A stretch of 64,000 bases of DNA. Origin: Pseudomonas rustica (lineage in GTDB: Bacteria; Pseudomonadota; Gammaproteobacteria; Pseudomonadales; Pseudomonadaceae). The position numbers were made by a program, and so were the translations under genes. The notes beneath the pieces are model-generated. The model made no database searches. It had not been told where the DNA came from and saw only the letters and a list, made by a program, of their open reading frames with translations. The stretch lies in assembly GCF_018336155.1 (NCBI RefSeq), contig NZ_JAGYHF010000001.1, positions 558,001 through 622,000 on the forward strand, read 5' to 3'. Positions 18,568-29,827 of the stretch are shown here, in pieces; position 1 is the first letter of the stretch, and each line of letters opens with the position of its first letter.

Positions 18568-19065
18568 TTACTTACGCAGTTCGACGCGACGGTTTTGAGC
18601 CCAGGACTGCTCGTCGTTGCCGGTAGCAACTGGACGCTCTTCGCCGTAGGAAACCAGTTCCAGCTGAGCTGGGGAAACACCTTGCAGTACCAGGTAGCGT
18701 TGAACGGCTTTCGCACGACGCTCGCCCAGTGCCATGTTGTACTCACGAGTACCACGTTCGTCGGTGTTGCCTTCCAGAACAACGCGAGCGCCGTTTGCTT
18801 TCAGGTCTTTGGCGTGAACGTCCAGAGCGCGCATGGCTTCTGGCTTCAGGTCCGAGCTGTCGTATTCGAAGTAGAAGGTGGTGATTGCGCGCAGAGCAGC
18901 TTCTTCGCTCAGGGAACCGTCAACGGCACCAGTGTTTGCGCCGTAACCAGCGTTTGGATCAACAGCGCCTTCACCGGCGTTGTCGCCGCCTTTGGACGAG
19001 CAACCTACAGCTACAGCCATGGCCAGAGCCAGCGCAGCAAATTTACCAAACTTCAGCATTTCCAT
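18568..19065 (-). CDS. pal: Peptidoglycan-associated lipoprotein Pal (OprL)
   Basis: Outer-membrane lipoprotein that binds peptidoglycan and TolB to hold the envelope together. The 165-residue precursor has a lipobox AVGC with the lipid-bearing cysteine at residue 22. The C-terminal OmpA-like domain has the peptidoglycan-binding stretch [20 protein letters not shown] around residue 97-116. It is called oprL in pseudomonads. The start has AGGAG nine bases upstream. It lies between tolB and cpoB. Confidence 0.97.
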   Translation of the reverse strand: MEMLKFGKFAALALAMAVAVGCSSKGGDNAGEGAVDPNAGYGANTGAVDGSLSEEAALRAITTFYFEYDSSDLKPEAMRALDVHAKDLKANGARVVLEGNTDERGTREYNMALGERRAKAVQRYLVLQGVSPAQLELVSYGEERPVATGNDEQSWAQNRRVELRK

Positions 19066-19117
19066 CGTGAAACTCCTAATGAACCCCAGTGTGTTAAGTA
19101 AAACGTGTAGCGCCCGC

Positions 19118-20419
19118 TCACTTCAGGTAAGGGGACCAGGACGGTTCTCTGACTTCGCCTTGAGCGGTAGGAAGCGGGAGCCTAACGCGTCCATTAATGG
19201 ACACGAGCATCAAGACTCCCCGGCCCTGTTGGCGGGTGGCGTAGATTACCATGGTGCCGTTGGGCGCAACAGTAGGCGACTCGTCCAGAGTGCTATCAGT
19301 GAGGATCTTTACACTACCTCGCTGCAAATCCTGGGCTGCCACCTTGAAATTAGTGAAACCGTCCTGACGATGGATCATCACCAGGGTCTTTTCATCCGCC
19401 GACAATTTAGGGTTGGCGTTGTAGTTACCGATGAAGGTCACTCGCTCCGCACCGCCGCCACTGGCGCTGGTCTTGTAGATCTGTGGCTTGCCGCCGCGAT
19501 CCGAGGTGAAGTAGATGGTCGAACCATCCTTGCCCCAGTACGGTTCGGTGTTGATGCCTGGACCTGCGGTCACGCGAGTGATCTGACGCGAAGCCAGGTT
19601 CATCACGTAAATGTCCGGGTTACCGTCTTTCGACAGGACGAACGCCAGACGATCACCATTCGGCGACCAGGCCGGTGCACCGTTCAAACCTTCGAAGTTG
19701 GTAATCTGCTCACGGCGACCAGTGTCGATGTTCTGCATGAAGATGCGCGGACGGCGCTGTTCAAACGAAACATAAGCGATGCGCTTGCCATCCGGTGCGA
19801 AACGCGGCGACAGGATCGGCTCACGCGATTGCAGCAGAGTCACGGCGCGAGCACCGTCGTAGTCCGAACGTTGCAGGGTGTAGCGAGTGTTCTTCTCGGA
19901 GAAACGCTCGGCCGTCACGTACAGCAGGCGAGTCGAGAACGCACCCGGGATACCGGTGAGTTTTTCGAACGACTGGTCAGCAATGAAGTGCGCCATGTCG
20001 CGGATTTGATCCGTGGTACCGGAGACGCTGCCGTCAGCCACTTTCTGCTCGGTGGCAACGTTGAACAGCGCCCATTGCACCTGCAAGCGACCGCCGGCTG
20101 GAGCAATGCTGCCGACCATCATGTATTGAGCTCCCACCGCCTTCCAGTCACGGAAGATGATTTCGCTCGGCTGGCTTGGCTGGCTGATCATGTTTTGCTT
20201 TGGAATCGGCGAGTAGTAGCCCGAGTTACGCAAATCGTTACCAATGATTTCAGCCATGTCGTCCGGCAGGACGGCACCGCCCTGCATACCAAACGGTACA
20301 ACCGCGATCGGAGTAGCCCGATCACTGCCGCTGGTAACCAGAATGTTCTTTTCATCAGCCATCGCGATCCCTGCCATGCAGCAGATCACGACCAGCATTC
20401 CTCGAAGAAGGTTTCTCAC
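19118..20419 (-). CDS. tolB: Tol-Pal translocation protein TolB
   Basis: Periplasmic beta-propeller that relays the pull of TolA to Pal. The 433-residue precursor has a signal peptide ([21 protein letters not shown]), an N-terminal alpha/beta domain and a C-terminal six-bladed propeller. The blades show as repeats such as [36 protein letters not shown] and [17 protein letters not shown]. Its start overlaps the tolA stop by four bases, so the two are translationally coupled. It is 52 bases before pal. The family and location are clear. Confidence 0.97.
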   Translation of the reverse strand: MRNLLRGMLVVICCMAGIAMADEKNILVTSGSDRATPIAVVPFGMQGGAVLPDDMAEIIGNDLRNSGYYSPIPKQNMISQPSQPSEIIFRDWKAVGAQYMMVGSIAPAGGRLQVQWALFNVATEQKVADGSVSGTTDQIRDMAHFIADQSFEKLTGIPGAFSTRLLYVTAERFSEKNTRYTLQRSDYDGARAVTLLQSREPILSPRFAPDGKRIAYVSFEQRRPRIFMQNIDTGRREQITNFEGLNGAPAWSPNGDRLAFVLSKDGNPDIYVMNLASRQITRVTAGPGINTEPYWGKDGSTIYFTSDRGGKPQIYKTSASGGGAERVTFIGNYNANPKLSADEKTLVMIHRQDGFTNFKVAAQDLQRGSVKILTDSTLDESPTVAPNGTMVIYATRQQGRGVLMLVSINGRVRLPLPTAQGEVREPSWSPYLK

Positions 20420-21495
20420 AAGGCTAGATCCTCAGGTGTGAATGTCATCTTGAATGAACGATACGGAGCGAAATCGCTCGGCTTCATTCCCTGCATTTCT
20501 GTCAAACGTCCAATATTCTTCACTGCCGCCACTGCCGAAGCATCAAACGGACCGTCGCCGCTGGACTTGGACACGCTGACCGAAGTCACCGTACCGTCCG
20601 GCAACATGCCGATTTGCAACACGACCGTCATGCCTTTACGTGCCGAAGGTGGTCGAGCCCAACCTTCTGCTGCTCGCGCACGAATCAGGTCATCGAAACT
20701 GCCCGCGACTTCGTCACCCTGCTCATCCGCCAAAGCCTGCTGGCGCTGCGGCGTGTCGGAAAGCAAATCGGCCAAGGCCTGAGCCTTTTTGTCTTCGGTC
20801 GATTTACGTGCCGCATCCTGCGCTTTCTTCTTCGCAGCATCGGCAGCAGCTTTCTTCTTCGCTTCGTCGGCGACTTTCTTCTTCGCCTCGTCAGCTTCAG
20901 CTTTCTTCTTGGCGTCGTCGGCGGCTTTCTTCTTCGCGTCTTCGACAATCTTCTTCTTGGCTTCTTCAGCGGCCGCTTTCTTGGCCTCTTCTTCAGCAGC
21001 CTTTTTGGCTTCGTCTTCGGCTTTCTTCTTGGCTATATCAGCCAATTGTTTCTCTTCTGCCTTTTTCGCCTCAGCCTTTTTCGCGTCGTCGGCTTTTTTG
21101 GCTTCATCAGCCTTTTTCGCTTCGTCCGCTTTTTTCGACTCGTCGGCCTTCTTGGCTTCCTCGGCTTTTTGAGCCGCTTCTTCTTTCTTTTGTTCCGCCG
21201 CAGCCTTGATCTCTTCCTGCTCGACCTTTTTCTGCTCCATCTGCTCGACTTCGGTCTGACGCGCGGCGGATTTCTTCGCCTCACCCGCAATCTTCTGATT
21301 GGTCTGGGTGGTTGCCTGACTTTTCGATTTCAGCTGGTACAGGGTCGCCTGGACAATCGGTTTGGCCGGCGGCAGCTCTGGTGTAAAGGCGAAACTGACG
21401 AACAGCATGCCGAACACCAGCACGTGCAGGACAATTGCCAGAACACTAGGCCAGAAGTAGCTTTCCGAGGCGGACGGCTCTCGCTGTTGCTGCAT
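20416..21495 (-). CDS. tolA: Tol-Pal membrane-spanning protein TolA
   Basis: Inner-membrane protein that spans the periplasm and connects the TolQR motor to TolB. The 359 residues have one membrane helix (about 15-38), a long Ala/Lys/Glu helical rod (about 75-245) built of imperfect [13 protein letters not shown] units, and a globular C-terminal domain (about 260-359). The C-terminal domain includes [20 protein letters not shown]. Base usage in the rod is skewed to AAG and GCC; this is normal for TolA. Its ATG overlaps the tolR stop by one base. Confidence 0.96.
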   Translation of the reverse strand: MQQQREPSASESYFWPSVLAIVLHVLVFGMLFVSFAFTPELPPAKPIVQATLYQLKSKSQATTQTNQKIAGEAKKSAARQTEVEQMEQKKVEQEEIKAAAEQKKEEAAQKAEEAKKADESKKADEAKKADEAKKADDAKKAEAKKAEEKQLADIAKKKAEDEAKKAAEEEAKKAAAEEAKKKIVEDAKKKAADDAKKKAEADEAKKKVADEAKKKAAADAAKKKAQDAARKSTEDKKAQALADLLSDTPQRQQALADEQGDEVAGSFDDLIRARAAEGWARPPSARKGMTVVLQIGMLPDGTVTSVSVSKSSGDGPFDASAVAAVKNIGRLTEMQGMKPSDFAPYRSFKMTFTPEDLAL

Positions 21496-21956
21496 CAGGG
21501 GGCCTCGGTAATCAAACCAACATTACCGACCCCGGCTTTCTGCAACCCGCCCATGGCGCCCATGACGGAACCATAATCGACGGTCTTGTCACCGCGGATG
21601 AAGACCTGGGTACGCTTGCCGCCTTCGGTGCCGGCACGAATGATCTTGGTCACCGCGTCGGTCATTTGCGGCAGGGTCATGGCCCTGTCCTGTTGCTTCT
21701 CGGTATCGACTTCGCTGCCAAGGTTCCAGTAGTAGGTCTTGTCAGCCTTGATCGAAATGGTCAGGACTTGCGTGTTGTTGTCCTGCGGCAAGGCTTCGCT
21801 GGAAACCTTGGGCAGATCAACTTTCACGCCCTGATTGAGCATCGGCGCGGTCACCATGAAGATGACCAGCAGCACCAACATCACGTCGATGTAAGGCACC
21901 ACGTTCATCTCGGCGACCGGCTTGCGCTTTTTGCGAGCTCGAGCGATTAAAGCCAT
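21495..21956 (-). CDS. tolR: Tol-Pal motor protein TolR
   Basis: Stator-type protein related to ExbD that uses the proton gradient with TolQ. The 153 residues carry one N-terminal helix with NVVPYIDVMLVLLVIFMVTA, whose aspartate is the proton-carrying residue of this family, and a periplasmic C-terminal domain. Length agrees with Pseudomonas TolR. The start is 14 bases after the tolQ stop. Confidence 0.96.
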   Translation of the reverse strand: MALIARARKKRKPVAEMNVVPYIDVMLVLLVIFMVTAPMLNQGVKVDLPKVSSEALPQDNNTQVLTISIKADKTYYWNLGSEVDTEKQQDRAMTLPQMTDAVTKIIRAGTEGGKRTQVFIRGDKTVDYGSVMGAMGGLQKAGVGNVGLITEAP

Positions 21957-21970
21957 TGGAAATTACCTGC

Positions 21971-22666
21971 TTATTCTTCGCTGGTGTGCACTTTGCGGTG
22001 CAGGATCGCCTGGAATTCATCGGCGAAGGTGTAGTAGCGGCCCAGCAAGGTTTCGCTGCGAGCGGCGAAACGGTTGTAAGCGATAACCGCAGGGATCGCG
22101 GCGAACAGACCGATCGCGGTGGCGATCAGGGCTTCGGCGATACCCGGGGCCACAGTGGCCAGGGTTGCTTGCTGGGCGCTGGCCAGACCGCGGAAGGAGT
22201 TCATGATGCCCCACACAGTACCAAACAGACCGATGTACGGGCTGACCGAACCAACGGTGGCGAGGAACGGCAGGCTCTGCTCGAGTTTCTCTTCTTCACG
22301 GGAGATGGCAACGCGCATGGCACGGGCCACACCTTCCATCACCGCTTCAGGGTCGACACCTGGCTGCTGACGCAGACGCGAGAACTCTTTGAAACCGGCG
22401 CGGAAGATTTGCTCGACGCCCGAATCCGGATCCGGGTTGCTGCCCGCCTGACGGTACAGTTTGGACAGATCGATACCCGACCAGAAGCGCTCTTCGAAGC
22501 TCTCCAGGGCGCGTCGACCGGCACGCAGCAGATTGCTGCGCTGAAAGATCATGATCCATGAGGTCACCGATGCGGCCACCAGGGTCAACATTACCAACTG
22601 CACCACGATGCTGGCATTGCTGACCAGGCTCCACATGGAGGAATGGTCGACGACGTTAGCTTCCAC
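21971..22666 (-). CDS. tolQ: Tol-Pal motor protein TolQ
   Basis: Inner-membrane channel subunit, related to ExbB and MotA, that with TolR turns proton flow into motion. The 231 residues have three membrane segments: around residues 15-40, 140-162 and 172-195. [20 protein letters not shown] in the middle is the family signature. Its start overlaps the 3' end of ybgC by 11 bases. Confidence 0.97.
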   Translation of the reverse strand: MEANVVDHSSMWSLVSNASIVVQLVMLTLVAASVTSWIMIFQRSNLLRAGRRALESFEERFWSGIDLSKLYRQAGSNPDPDSGVEQIFRAGFKEFSRLRQQPGVDPEAVMEGVARAMRVAISREEEKLEQSLPFLATVGSVSPYIGLFGTVWGIMNSFRGLASAQQATLATVAPGIAEALIATAIGLFAAIPAVIAYNRFAARSETLLGRYYTFADEFQAILHRKVHTSEE

Positions 22667-23123
22667 GCTTTATCTCCTGCTTTGAGTGTGTACCCGGGCC
22701 GACCGCGTCGGCAAAGGCCGCACGCAAGTCTTCGGGAAGGGCCCGGGGTTTCAAACTGTTAGTGCGCACACAGGCCACCAAAAACTGCCCTTCACAGAGC
22801 AGCACATTATCCGTAGCCCGCCTGGCCTGCTGTTTAAAGCGCAGGCTGGCACGGTTCAATTCGATTACTTCAGCGCTTACCAGCAGTTCGTCATCCAGTC
22901 GCGCCGGCGCGTGGTAACGCGCTTCGCTGGAATGCACGACAAACAACAGATCCTCCCCTGCCAACTGCGATTGGGCAAAGCCCAGTTCACGCAGCCGCTC
23001 GGTTCGAGCCCGTTCCATAAACTTGAGGTAATTAACGTAATACACGATGCCGCCCGCATCGGTGTCCTCGTAATAAACGCGACAACGATGTGCGAACGGC
23101 CCAAGCCCGTTTTGCGCGCGCAT
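22656..23123 (-). CDS. ybgC: Tol-Pal-associated acyl-CoA thioesterase YbgC
   Basis: Cytoplasmic hotdog-fold thioesterase thought to act on acyl-CoA or acyl carrier protein species linked to phospholipid synthesis. The 155 residues have the [20 protein letters not shown] active-site segment with the catalytic aspartate near residue 22. First gene of tol-pal in this direction, 127 bases downstream of ruvB, with ybgC-tolQ overlap. The physiological substrate is not known from sequence. Confidence 0.95.
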   Translation of the reverse strand: MRAQNGLGPFAHRCRVYYEDTDAGGIVYYVNYLKFMERARTERLRELGFAQSQLAGEDLLFVVHSSEARYHAPARLDDELLVSAEVIELNRASLRFKQQARRATDNVLLCEGQFLVACVRTNSLKPRALPEDLRAAFADAVGPGTHSKQEIKRGS

Positions 23124-23250
23124 ACTCTAGTGCTTACTCCTCAGGTTGCCAATCCGGCCAGGCAACTGTTTTTCATGGTTTCAAAGCTTTAACGCAAAAG
23201 TACCGTCGTCTGACAGTACAAACCCTGAATAAATCGACAACAAATGTGTA

Positions 23251-24312
23251 TTAATCGTCCACGGCATCGAGAAACTCGTCTGCCACGGGCATTTCGCCCA
23301 TTCGTGACGGGATGTTTAAACCGAAATGCAGGTACGCATGCCGGGTCACCACCCTGCCCCGTGGTGTACGCATGATGTAGCCCTGTTGAATCAGGTACGG
23401 CTCCAGCACGTCTTCAATGGTGTGCCGCTCCTCGCTGATCGCCGCCGCCAGACTGTCGATACCGACCGGCCCGCCGTCGAACTTCTCGATCATGGTCAAC
23501 AGTAGACGTCGATCCTGATGGTCGAAGCCATGTTCATCAACGTCCAGCAGGTTCAACGCCAGATCGGCAACCGATTTGGTGATGTGCCCTTTGGCGCGGA
23601 CTTCAGCAAAATCACGCACGCGCCGCAACAAACGGTTGGCGATACGCGGCGTACCACGGGCACGGCGAGCAATTTCAAAGGCTCCTTCCGGATCCAGTGG
23701 CAAACCGAGAATAGCCGCCGAACGACTGACAATCGTCGACAGATCGGCAGTGCTGTAGAACTCAAGACGCTGGACGATACCGAAGCGGTCACGCAGCGGA
23801 TTGGTCAGCATGCCGGCACGCGTCGTGGCGCCAACCAGGGTAAACGGTGGCAGATCAAGTTTGATCGAACGCGCCGCAGGCCCTTCGCCGATCATGATGT
23901 CGAGCTGGAAATCTTCCATCGCCGGGTACAGCACTTCTTCCACGATCGGCGACAGGCGATGGATTTCATCGATGAACAACACGTCGTGCGGTTCAAGGTT
24001 GGTCAGCAATGCCGCGAGATCACCCGGACGTTCAAGCACCGGGCCCGAGGTACTCTTGATCGACACGCCCATTTCCTGGGCAATGATGTTGGCCAGCGTG
24101 GTTTTGCCCAAGCCCGGCGGGCCGAAGATGAGCGTGTGGTCGAGGGATTCACTGCGGCCACGCGCGGCCTGGATGAACAATTCCATCTGCTCGCGCACGG
24201 TCGGCTGGCCAATATAGTCGGCCAGGCTGACCGGGCGAATGGCCCGATCCTGGACTTCTTCGCGCTCACGCGGGCTGTGCGCGGCGGCGATCAGACGATC
24301 AGCTTCAATCAC
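23251..24312 (-). CDS. ruvB: Holliday junction branch-migration ATPase RuvB
   Basis: Hexameric AAA+ motor that drives branch migration with RuvA. The 353 residues include Walker [12 protein letters not shown] near residue 65, Walker [12 protein letters not shown] near residue 110 and the C-terminal winged helix with [14 protein letters not shown]. The start is GTG, placed directly after the ruvA TAA with no gap, so ribosomes probably reinitiate. An SOS box is not obvious in the ruvC upstream region; regulation was not resolved. Confidence 0.97.
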   Translation of the reverse strand: MIEADRLIAAAHSPREREEVQDRAIRPVSLADYIGQPTVREQMELFIQAARGRSESLDHTLIFGPPGLGKTTLANIIAQEMGVSIKSTSGPVLERPGDLAALLTNLEPHDVLFIDEIHRLSPIVEEVLYPAMEDFQLDIMIGEGPAARSIKLDLPPFTLVGATTRAGMLTNPLRDRFGIVQRLEFYSTADLSTIVSRSAAILGLPLDPEGAFEIARRARGTPRIANRLLRRVRDFAEVRAKGHITKSVADLALNLLDVDEHGFDHQDRRLLLTMIEKFDGGPVGIDSLAAAISEERHTIEDVLEPYLIQQGYIMRTPRGRVVTRHAYLHFGLNIPSRMGEMPVADEFLDAVDD

Positions 24313-24921
24313 TTAAATCATTCCCTTCAGGGCGCGGCGGATCATGTCTTCACTGCTCAAATTCTTGTCCTTGATCGCGGAAATCGCCTTGCTCGCTTCC
24401 TGCGGTTTGTAACCGAGGGAAATCAACGCGCTGACGGCATCGTTCTCGGCGGTATTGACCGGCGCCGGGCCATCCGGCTGATTCGGCACCAGCGCAAACA
24501 TCGCCGGCGAAGTTTCCCACGCTTTGAAGCGATCTTTCAGCTCGACCAGCAAGCGCTCGGCCGTCTTCTTACCAACGCCCGGCACCTTGGTCAGCGCCGA
24601 GGTGTCCTGGGATTGCACGCAGCGGATCAACTCGTCGACTTCCAGACTCGACATCAACGCCAGGGCCAGTTTTGGCCCGACACCATTGAGACGGATCAAC
24701 TCGCGAAAAAAGTCTCGCTCACGTTTACCGGAAAAACCATAGAGCAGTTGCGCGTCTTCGCGTACGACCAAATGGGTGTGCAAGGTCAGTGGTTCACCGA
24801 CCGACGGCAGACGATAAAGCGTGGTCATCGGTACTTCCAGCTCATACCCGAGGCCGTTTACATCCAGAATCAGGTGCGGCGGCTGTTTCTCAGCCAGGGT
24901 GCCGCGCAAGCGTCCAATCAC
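24313..24921 (-). CDS. ruvA: Holliday junction DNA-binding protein RuvA
   Basis: Tetrameric protein that clamps four-way DNA junctions and loads RuvB. The 202 residues begin [20 protein letters not shown], contain two helix-hairpin-helix motifs ([13 protein letters not shown] and [16 protein letters not shown]) and end with the RuvB-binding three-helix domain. It is the middle gene of ruvC-ruvA-ruvB. A 114-base gap separates it from ruvC. Confidence 0.97.
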   Translation of the reverse strand: MIGRLRGTLAEKQPPHLILDVNGLGYELEVPMTTLYRLPSVGEPLTLHTHLVVREDAQLLYGFSGKRERDFFRELIRLNGVGPKLALALMSSLEVDELIRCVQSQDTSALTKVPGVGKKTAERLLVELKDRFKAWETSPAMFALVPNQPDGPAPVNTAENDAVSALISLGYKPQEASKAISAIKDKNLSSEDMIRRALKGMI

Positions 24922-25035
24922 GTTTCAGATCCTTGAGCGTTGGCCAACCGTGGGCTGGCGACTGTCGAAACGCGGATTTCGGGCCGACGACACAGGCGCA
25001 AGCATCCGCTTTCGGGAAATTTGATGCTGATGCTA

Positions 25036-25563
25036 TCAGAGACGCAGGCGCCCGCCACGACTGCGTGCAGTGCCCAAGCCGTGCGGCAGCAGACTGGAGC
25101 GGGTGTGCGCGTGGCAAATGGCAATGGCCAGGGCGTCGGATGCATCGATTTGCGGTTTGGCGGTCAGCTTGAGCATGTGCATGACCATCATCTGCACTTG
25201 TTCTTTATTGGCGGCGCCGGTGCCCACCACGGCCTGCTTGACCTGAGTCGCAGTGTACTCGGCGATCTCCAGGCTTTCTTCGGCGCCAGCGACAATCGCC
25301 GCGCCACGGGCCTGACCGAGTTTCAGTGCAGAATCGGCGTTTTTCGCCATGAAGACTTTTTCGATGCCCATGGTGACCGGGCCGTAGGTCTGAATGATTT
25401 CACGCACGCCGCGATAAACGATTTGCAGCCGTTCGTGTAGCTCGCCCGCACCGGTGCGGATGCAGCCGGAAGCCACATAGATACAGCCGCCACGCCCGGT
25501 ATCACGAACAATCCCGTAACCGGTGATGCGCGAACCGGGGTCGATACCAAGAATTAAAGTCAT
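25036..25563 (-). CDS. ruvC: Crossover junction endodeoxyribonuclease RuvC
   Basis: Resolves Holliday junctions by paired cuts; works with RuvAB. The 175-residue protein begins [19 protein letters not shown], with the first catalytic aspartate at residue 7; the remaining acidic residues lie in IEKVFMAKN and the [12 protein letters not shown] segment. The open frame continues 29 codons upstream into the REPIN at 25614-25703, so the longer frame is an artefact. It lies downstream of yebC in the same direction, as in most gammaproteobacteria. Confidence 0.96.
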   Translation of the reverse strand: MTLILGIDPGSRITGYGIVRDTGRGGCIYVASGCIRTGAGELHERLQIVYRGVREIIQTYGPVTMGIEKVFMAKNADSALKLGQARGAAIVAGAEESLEIAEYTATQVKQAVVGTGAANKEQVQMMVMHMLKLTAKPQIDASDALAIAICHAHTRSSLLPHGLGTARSRGGRLRL

Positions 25564-25613
25564 AACGCCTGCGGTTTTGAAAAAACACGATTTACATAAC
25601 AACAAAAAACAAC

Positions 25614-25703
25614 TGTGGGAGCGGGCTTGCTCGCGAAAGCGGTGTGTCATTCAGCATTGATGTTTGCTGATACGCCGCCTTCGCGAGCAAGCCCGCTCCC
25701 ACA
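25614..25703. repeat. REPIN-like inverted REP pair between yebC and ruvC
   Basis: TGTGGGAGCGGGCTTGCTCG at the left and its complement at the right around a loop of about 40 bases. It falls between the yebC stop and the ruvC start. Confidence 0.9.
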
Positions 25704-25720
25704 TTGAAGACTAGTCGCTC

Positions 25721-26467
25721 TTATCCGAGCTGAGCAGCCACGTCTTCCGGAATGTCCGCGTTGGAGTAGACGTTCTGCACGTCGTCCAGATCCTCAAGCA
25801 TGTCGATCAGCTTGAGCACCTTCTCCGCGCCTTCCAGATCCAGCTCGGCGCTGGTGGTCGGCTGCATGACGATTTCTGCGTCATCACCCTTGAAGCCGGC
25901 CGCTTCCAGCGCGTTACGCACCGCGTAGAAACTGGTGAACGAGGTGAACACGTCGATCGAACCGTCTTCGTGTGCAACCACGTCATCGGCATCGGCTTCC
26001 AGCGCCGCTTCGGTCAGTGCGTCTTCATCGACGCCCGGCGCAAAGCTGATCTGGCCTTTACGTTCGAACAGATAGGCCACCGAGCCGTCGGTGCCAAGGT
26101 TGCCACCGCACTTGCTGAACGCATGGCGCACGGCTGCGGCGGTACGGTTGCGGTTGTCGGTCATGCACTCGACCAACACCGCTACGCCGCCCGGGCCGTA
26201 GCCTTCGTAGGTCAGCTCTTCAACGTTGTCCGCTTCGGTCGCACCGGCGCCACGTGCAACGGCACGGTCGATGATGTCGCGGCTCATGTTTGCGCTCAGC
26301 GCTTTATCCAGCGCCAGACGCAGACGCGGGTTGGAGCCCGGATCACCGCCGCCCTGACGGGCCGCAACGGTCAGTTCGCGGATCCACTTGGTGAAGATCT
26401 TGCCCCTTTTGGCATCCTGACGTTCTTTGCGGTGCTTGATGTTCGCCCACTTGGAATGACCAGCCAT
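25721..26467 (-). CDS. yebC: YebC/PmpR family regulator
   Basis: Widely conserved three-domain protein, 248 residues, beginning [13 protein letters not shown] after the initiator Met. P. aeruginosa PmpR is reported to repress the quorum-sensing gene pqsR, and recent work on the family points to translation of proline-rich stretches. Both are plausible here and neither is shown by sequence. The chosen ATG replaces a longer frame starting at 26527. It is between aspS and ruvC. The family is certain, the role less so. Confidence 0.93.
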   Translation of the reverse strand: MAGHSKWANIKHRKERQDAKRGKIFTKWIRELTVAARQGGGDPGSNPRLRLALDKALSANMSRDIIDRAVARGAGATEADNVEELTYEGYGPGGVAVLVECMTDNRNRTAAAVRHAFSKCGGNLGTDGSVAYLFERKGQISFAPGVDEDALTEAALEADADDVVAHEDGSIDVFTSFTSFYAVRNALEAAGFKGDDAEIVMQPTTSAELDLEGAEKVLKLIDMLEDLDDVQNVYSNADIPEDVAAQLG

Positions 26468-26595
26468 AACTCGCTCCGAATTCTCTTTGAAACGTTGCCC
26501 GCCCTGCTCATGCAGCGGCCAGCACACAAAAAATCTCGACCTGCTTTCTATAGATAGAAAAAAGGCGCATCCGAAGATGCGCCTTCAGGCCCGTG

Positions 26596-28371
26596 TTACT
26601 CAGCCTTTGGCGTTTCGCGCAAACGAATGTGCAGCTCGCGCAGTGCCTTGGCATCCACGACACCCGGCGCTTGCGTCATCACGTCAGCAGCACTCTGGGT
26701 TTTCGGGAAGGCGATCACTTCACGGATCGACTGGGCGCCGGTCATCAGCATCACCAGACGGTCGAGACCGAAGGCCAGACCACCGTGCGGCGGCGCACCG
26801 TATTTCAGGGCGTCGAGCAGGAAGCCGAATTTCTCTTCCTGTTCCGCTTCGTTGATACCCAACAGGCGGAATACCGCTTGCTGCATTTCCTTGCGGTGAA
26901 TACGGATCGAACCGCCACCCAGTTCAGTACCGTTCAGCACCATGTCGTACGCGCGGGACAGCGCGCCGGCCGGGTTGGCTTCCAGTTCTTCCGGGGAGCA
27001 CTTCGGCGCGGTGAACGGGTGGTGCAGCGCGGAGAAGCTGCCGTCGTCGTTTTCTTCGAACATCGGGAAGTCGACAACCCACATCGGTGCCCACTTGCAG
27101 GTCAGCAGGTTGAGGTCGTGACCGAGCTTGATACGCAGTGCGCCCAAAGCTTCGCTGACGATCTTGGCCTTGTCGGCACCGAAGAACACGATGTCGCCGT
27201 CAACGGCGCCAACGCGATCGAGGATGGCGTTGAGGTTTTCCAGCGGGATGTTTTTCACGATCGGCGATTGCAGACCTTCAACACCGGCAGCGCGCTCGTT
27301 GACCTTGATGTACGCCAGGCCCTTGGCACCGTAGATGCCGACGAACTTGGTGTAATCGTCGATCTGCTTGCGTGGCATGCTTGCGCCGCCTGGTACGCGC
27401 AGCGCAGCGATACGGCATTTCGGATCGTTGGCCGGGCCGCTGAACACTTTGAAATCAACTTCTTTCAGTTGATCGGCGACGTCGACCAGTTCCAGCGGAA
27501 TACGCAGGTCTGGCTTGTCGGAACCGTAGCGGCGCATGGCTTCTTCGAAGGTCATGTGCGGGAATTCGCCGAATTCCAGATCCAGCACTTCCTTGAACAG
27601 GTTGCGGATCATTTGTTCGGTCAGGCCCATGATCTCTTTTTCATCGAGGAAGCTGGTTTCGATGTCGATCTGGGTGAATTCTGGCTGACGGTCAGCGCGC
27701 AGGTCTTCGTCGCGGAAGCACTTGGCGATCTGGTAGTAACGGTCGAAACCGGCAACCATCAGCAGTTGTTTGAACAGTTGCGGCGATTGCGGCAGAGCGA
27801 AGAACGAACCGGCGTGAGTACGGCTCGGCACCAGATAGTCACGCGCACCTTCAGGGGTGGCACGGGTCAGGATCGGTGTTTCAACGTCAAGGAAGCCGTT
27901 TTCGTCGAGGAAGCGACGGATGCTGGTGGTCATGCGCGAACGCAGACGCAGCTTCTCGGCCATTTCCGGACGACGCAGGTCGAGGAAGCGATAGCGCAGA
28001 CGGGTTTCTTCGCCGACGTCGGAGAACTCGTTCAGCGGGAACGGCGGGGTTTCCGACTCGTTCAGCACTTCCAGCTCATAACCCAGCACTTCGATCATGC
28101 CCGACGCCATGTTGGCGTTAGTGGCACCGGCCGGACGCAGACGCACCTTACCGGTGATCTTCACGACGTATTCGCTGCGCACGCGATCGGCGGCGGCGAA
28201 GCTCTCGGCGCGATCCGGATCGAATACCACTTGGGCCAGACCATCACGATCACGGATATCGAGGAAAATCACCCCGCCGTGGTCGCGACGACGGTGAACC
28301 CATCCGCAAAGGGTAATTTCCTGACCTTCCAGGCTTTCGTTCAGTTGGCCGCAATAATGGCTGCGCATCAT
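26596..28371 (-). CDS. aspS: Aspartyl-tRNA synthetase, probably non-discriminating
   Basis: Charges tRNA-Asp, and likely also tRNA-Asn, with aspartate. The 591 residues hold the N-terminal OB fold (1-105), class II catalytic core, bacterial GAD insertion and motif 3 ([13 protein letters not shown]) near the C-terminus. The residues reported to decide tRNA specificity in the P. aeruginosa enzyme are His31 and Gly82, and both are present here, which predicts relaxed specificity. That requires the GatCAB amidotransferase, not encoded here. ATG 28371 is chosen over an in-frame extension that begins at 28449. Same direction as the FmdB gene at 28481. Confidence 0.96.
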   Translation of the reverse strand: MMRSHYCGQLNESLEGQEITLCGWVHRRRDHGGVIFLDIRDRDGLAQVVFDPDRAESFAAADRVRSEYVVKITGKVRLRPAGATNANMASGMIEVLGYELEVLNESETPPFPLNEFSDVGEETRLRYRFLDLRRPEMAEKLRLRSRMTTSIRRFLDENGFLDVETPILTRATPEGARDYLVPSRTHAGSFFALPQSPQLFKQLLMVAGFDRYYQIAKCFRDEDLRADRQPEFTQIDIETSFLDEKEIMGLTEQMIRNLFKEVLDLEFGEFPHMTFEEAMRRYGSDKPDLRIPLELVDVADQLKEVDFKVFSGPANDPKCRIAALRVPGGASMPRKQIDDYTKFVGIYGAKGLAYIKVNERAAGVEGLQSPIVKNIPLENLNAILDRVGAVDGDIVFFGADKAKIVSEALGALRIKLGHDLNLLTCKWAPMWVVDFPMFEENDDGSFSALHHPFTAPKCSPEELEANPAGALSRAYDMVLNGTELGGGSIRIHRKEMQQAVFRLLGINEAEQEEKFGFLLDALKYGAPPHGGLAFGLDRLVMLMTGAQSIREVIAFPKTQSAADVMTQAPGVVDAKALRELHIRLRETPKAE

Positions 28372-28480
28372 GGTAGTGGTTTCGCTTCTCGTAATTCGAA
28401 ATTCGGTGGAGATCCCGCCGCACTCAAACTGTGTGCGCCATCGGGACACTCACGCGTGTCGTTCGACCTGGGCCTGAACC

Positions 28481-28702
28481 CTAGTCAGATTTGTCGCCAC
28501 CGGCCAGGTTCTTCTTGGCGCCGGTCTTGAAATCGGTTTCGTACCAGCCGCTGCCGCTGAGGCGAAAGCCTGGCATGGACATTTGTTTCTTGAGCTCTGG
28601 CGCCTGGCAGGCAGGGCAGTCGACCAGCGGTGCAGCGCTGATCTTTTGAATGGCTTCCAACTGATGACCACAGGAAGCACATTGGTAATCGTACATCGGC
28701 AT
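28481..28702 (-). CDS. FmdB-type zinc ribbon protein
   Basis: A 73-residue protein beginning MPMYDYQCASCGHQLEAIQK. Two Cys-x2-Cys pairs (CASC near residue 8 and CPAC near residue 29) form the predicted zinc ribbon, and the C-terminal half is polar and Lys/Gly-rich. Members were named for a putative regulator of formamidase, but the general role is unknown. It lies 110 bases upstream of aspS in the same direction, a conserved arrangement in Pseudomonas as I recall it, so co-transcription is likely. Confidence 0.9.
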   Translation of the reverse strand: MPMYDYQCASCGHQLEAIQKISAAPLVDCPACQAPELKKQMSMPGFRLSGSGWYETDFKTGAKKNLAGGDKSD

Positions 28703-28835
28703 GGAGGTGTCTCGGCGATCAGATTGCTACCGCGCGCAGGGCTTTGCGGCGAAAGAGCGGGATTATATCCATTAAATGCGGCCTGTGCAGCCGTAAGACT
28801 GCACGGGCCGCGACCTCGCTTGCAACCGTCACTGT

Positions 28836-29174
28836 TCAGACCGCGATGGCCGGCGCCACCTCCCGGCCGCTGTTCATCACACAGACCACCCGCACCAGCG
28901 CACTGAAATTTTTCACTCCGCCGTGACGCAACTGCACCTCGCGGTCGACGTGGGACAACAGCGAACTGATCGAACAGCAATTATTGGCCGCCATATTGGC
29001 GAGGATGTTCCAGTACACCTGCTCCAGTCGCAGGCAGGTGGCGTAACCATTCAAACGCACGGATCGCGACAGCGGCCGGATCAATGCCATGTCGAACTCA
29101 TTGACGAACGGATCGACGATCAGTTCATGGGGCGGCACGACAACCCTGTCGTTGCGCCTGTCTGCATCTTCCAT
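28836..29174 (-). CDS. Ribbon-helix-helix domain protein
   Basis: A 112-residue protein whose middle (RLNGYATCLRLEQVYWNILA, then MAANNCCSISSLLSHVDRE) fits the RHH_4 ribbon-helix-helix family, often small DNA-binding proteins. The chosen start (29174) has AAAGGAG; a longer frame from 29234 has no such signal. Hydrophobic beta-strand followed by two helices is visible. It stands alone between the FmdB gene and dps. A DNA-binding, possibly autoregulatory, role is inference. Confidence 0.6.
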   Translation of the reverse strand: MEDADRRNDRVVVPPHELIVDPFVNEFDMALIRPLSRSVRLNGYATCLRLEQVYWNILANMAANNCCSISSLLSHVDREVQLRHGGVKNFSALVRVVCVMNSGREVAPAIAV

Positions 29175-29356
29175 ATCGTTGACACTCCTTTGCCATCTCT
29201 GCGGATTTTCAAAGCCACTTCCTGTGACCTCCATAAAAACGCAGACGCAAAGTTATAGCCAGACGACTTGTTGACCCGCCACGTAGGATAAGCCAACGCA
29301 ACAAGTAAGAGTCTGGACAGCGCGCCTGCAACCCAACGATTACAGGCGCGCTTCGA

Positions 29357-29827
29357 TCAGCCTTCGAGCAGCGCGCGGAGCATCCACGCGGTTTTTTCGT
29401 GCACCTGCATGCGCTGAGTCAGCAGGTCGGCGGTCGGCTCATCGCTGACTTTATCGAGCAACGGGAAGATGCCGCGTGCGGTGCGGGTCACCGCTTCCTG
29501 GCCAGCGACGAGTTGCTTGATCATGTCTTCGGCGCTCGGCACGCCCTCTTCTTCCTTAATAGAAGAAAGACGCGCGTACGTCGCGTAGGCGCCCGGAGCC
29601 GGAAAGCCCAGCGCGCGAATGCGCTCGGCGATCGAATCCACGGCCAGCGCCAGTTCGTTGTATTGCTCTTCGAACATCAGGTGCAGCGTACGGAACATCG
29701 GGCCGGTGACGTTCCAGTGGAAGTTGTGGGTCTTGAGATACAGCACGTAGGTGTCGGACAGCAGTCGCGACAGTCCTTCAACGATGGATTTGCGGTCTTC
29801 TTCACTGATACCGATATCGATTGCCAT
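29357..29827 (-). CDS. dps: Dps family DNA-protecting ferritin-like protein
   Basis: Dodecameric ferritin-like protein that oxidises iron with hydrogen peroxide and, in some members, binds DNA. The 156 residues contain the ferroxidase ligands in [12 protein letters not shown] and [20 protein letters not shown], the bacterioferritin-like Dps signature. The N-terminus is short with few positive charges, so DNA binding is not assured. It corresponds in location to PA0962 of P. aeruginosa. Regulation by OxyR is expected but no site was resolved. Confidence 0.93.
   Translation of the reverse strand: MAIDIGISEEDRKSIVEGLSRLLSDTYVLYLKTHNFHWNVTGPMFRTLHLMFEEQYNELALAVDSIAERIRALGFPAPGAYATYARLSSIKEEEGVPSAEDMIKQLVAGQEAVTRTARGIFPLLDKVSDEPTADLLTQRMQVHEKTAWMLRALLEG

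Noticed and set aside
20614..21576. Plus-strand frame rich in Phe and Leu opposite tolA
   Set aside because: The Lys/Ala/Glu rod of TolA read backwards gives Phe/Leu/Ser; not a membrane protein gene.
26593..28530. Open frame of 645 codons opposite aspS
   Set aside because: Same effect: strong codon bias in aspS removes antisense stops. The protein has no recognisable motif.
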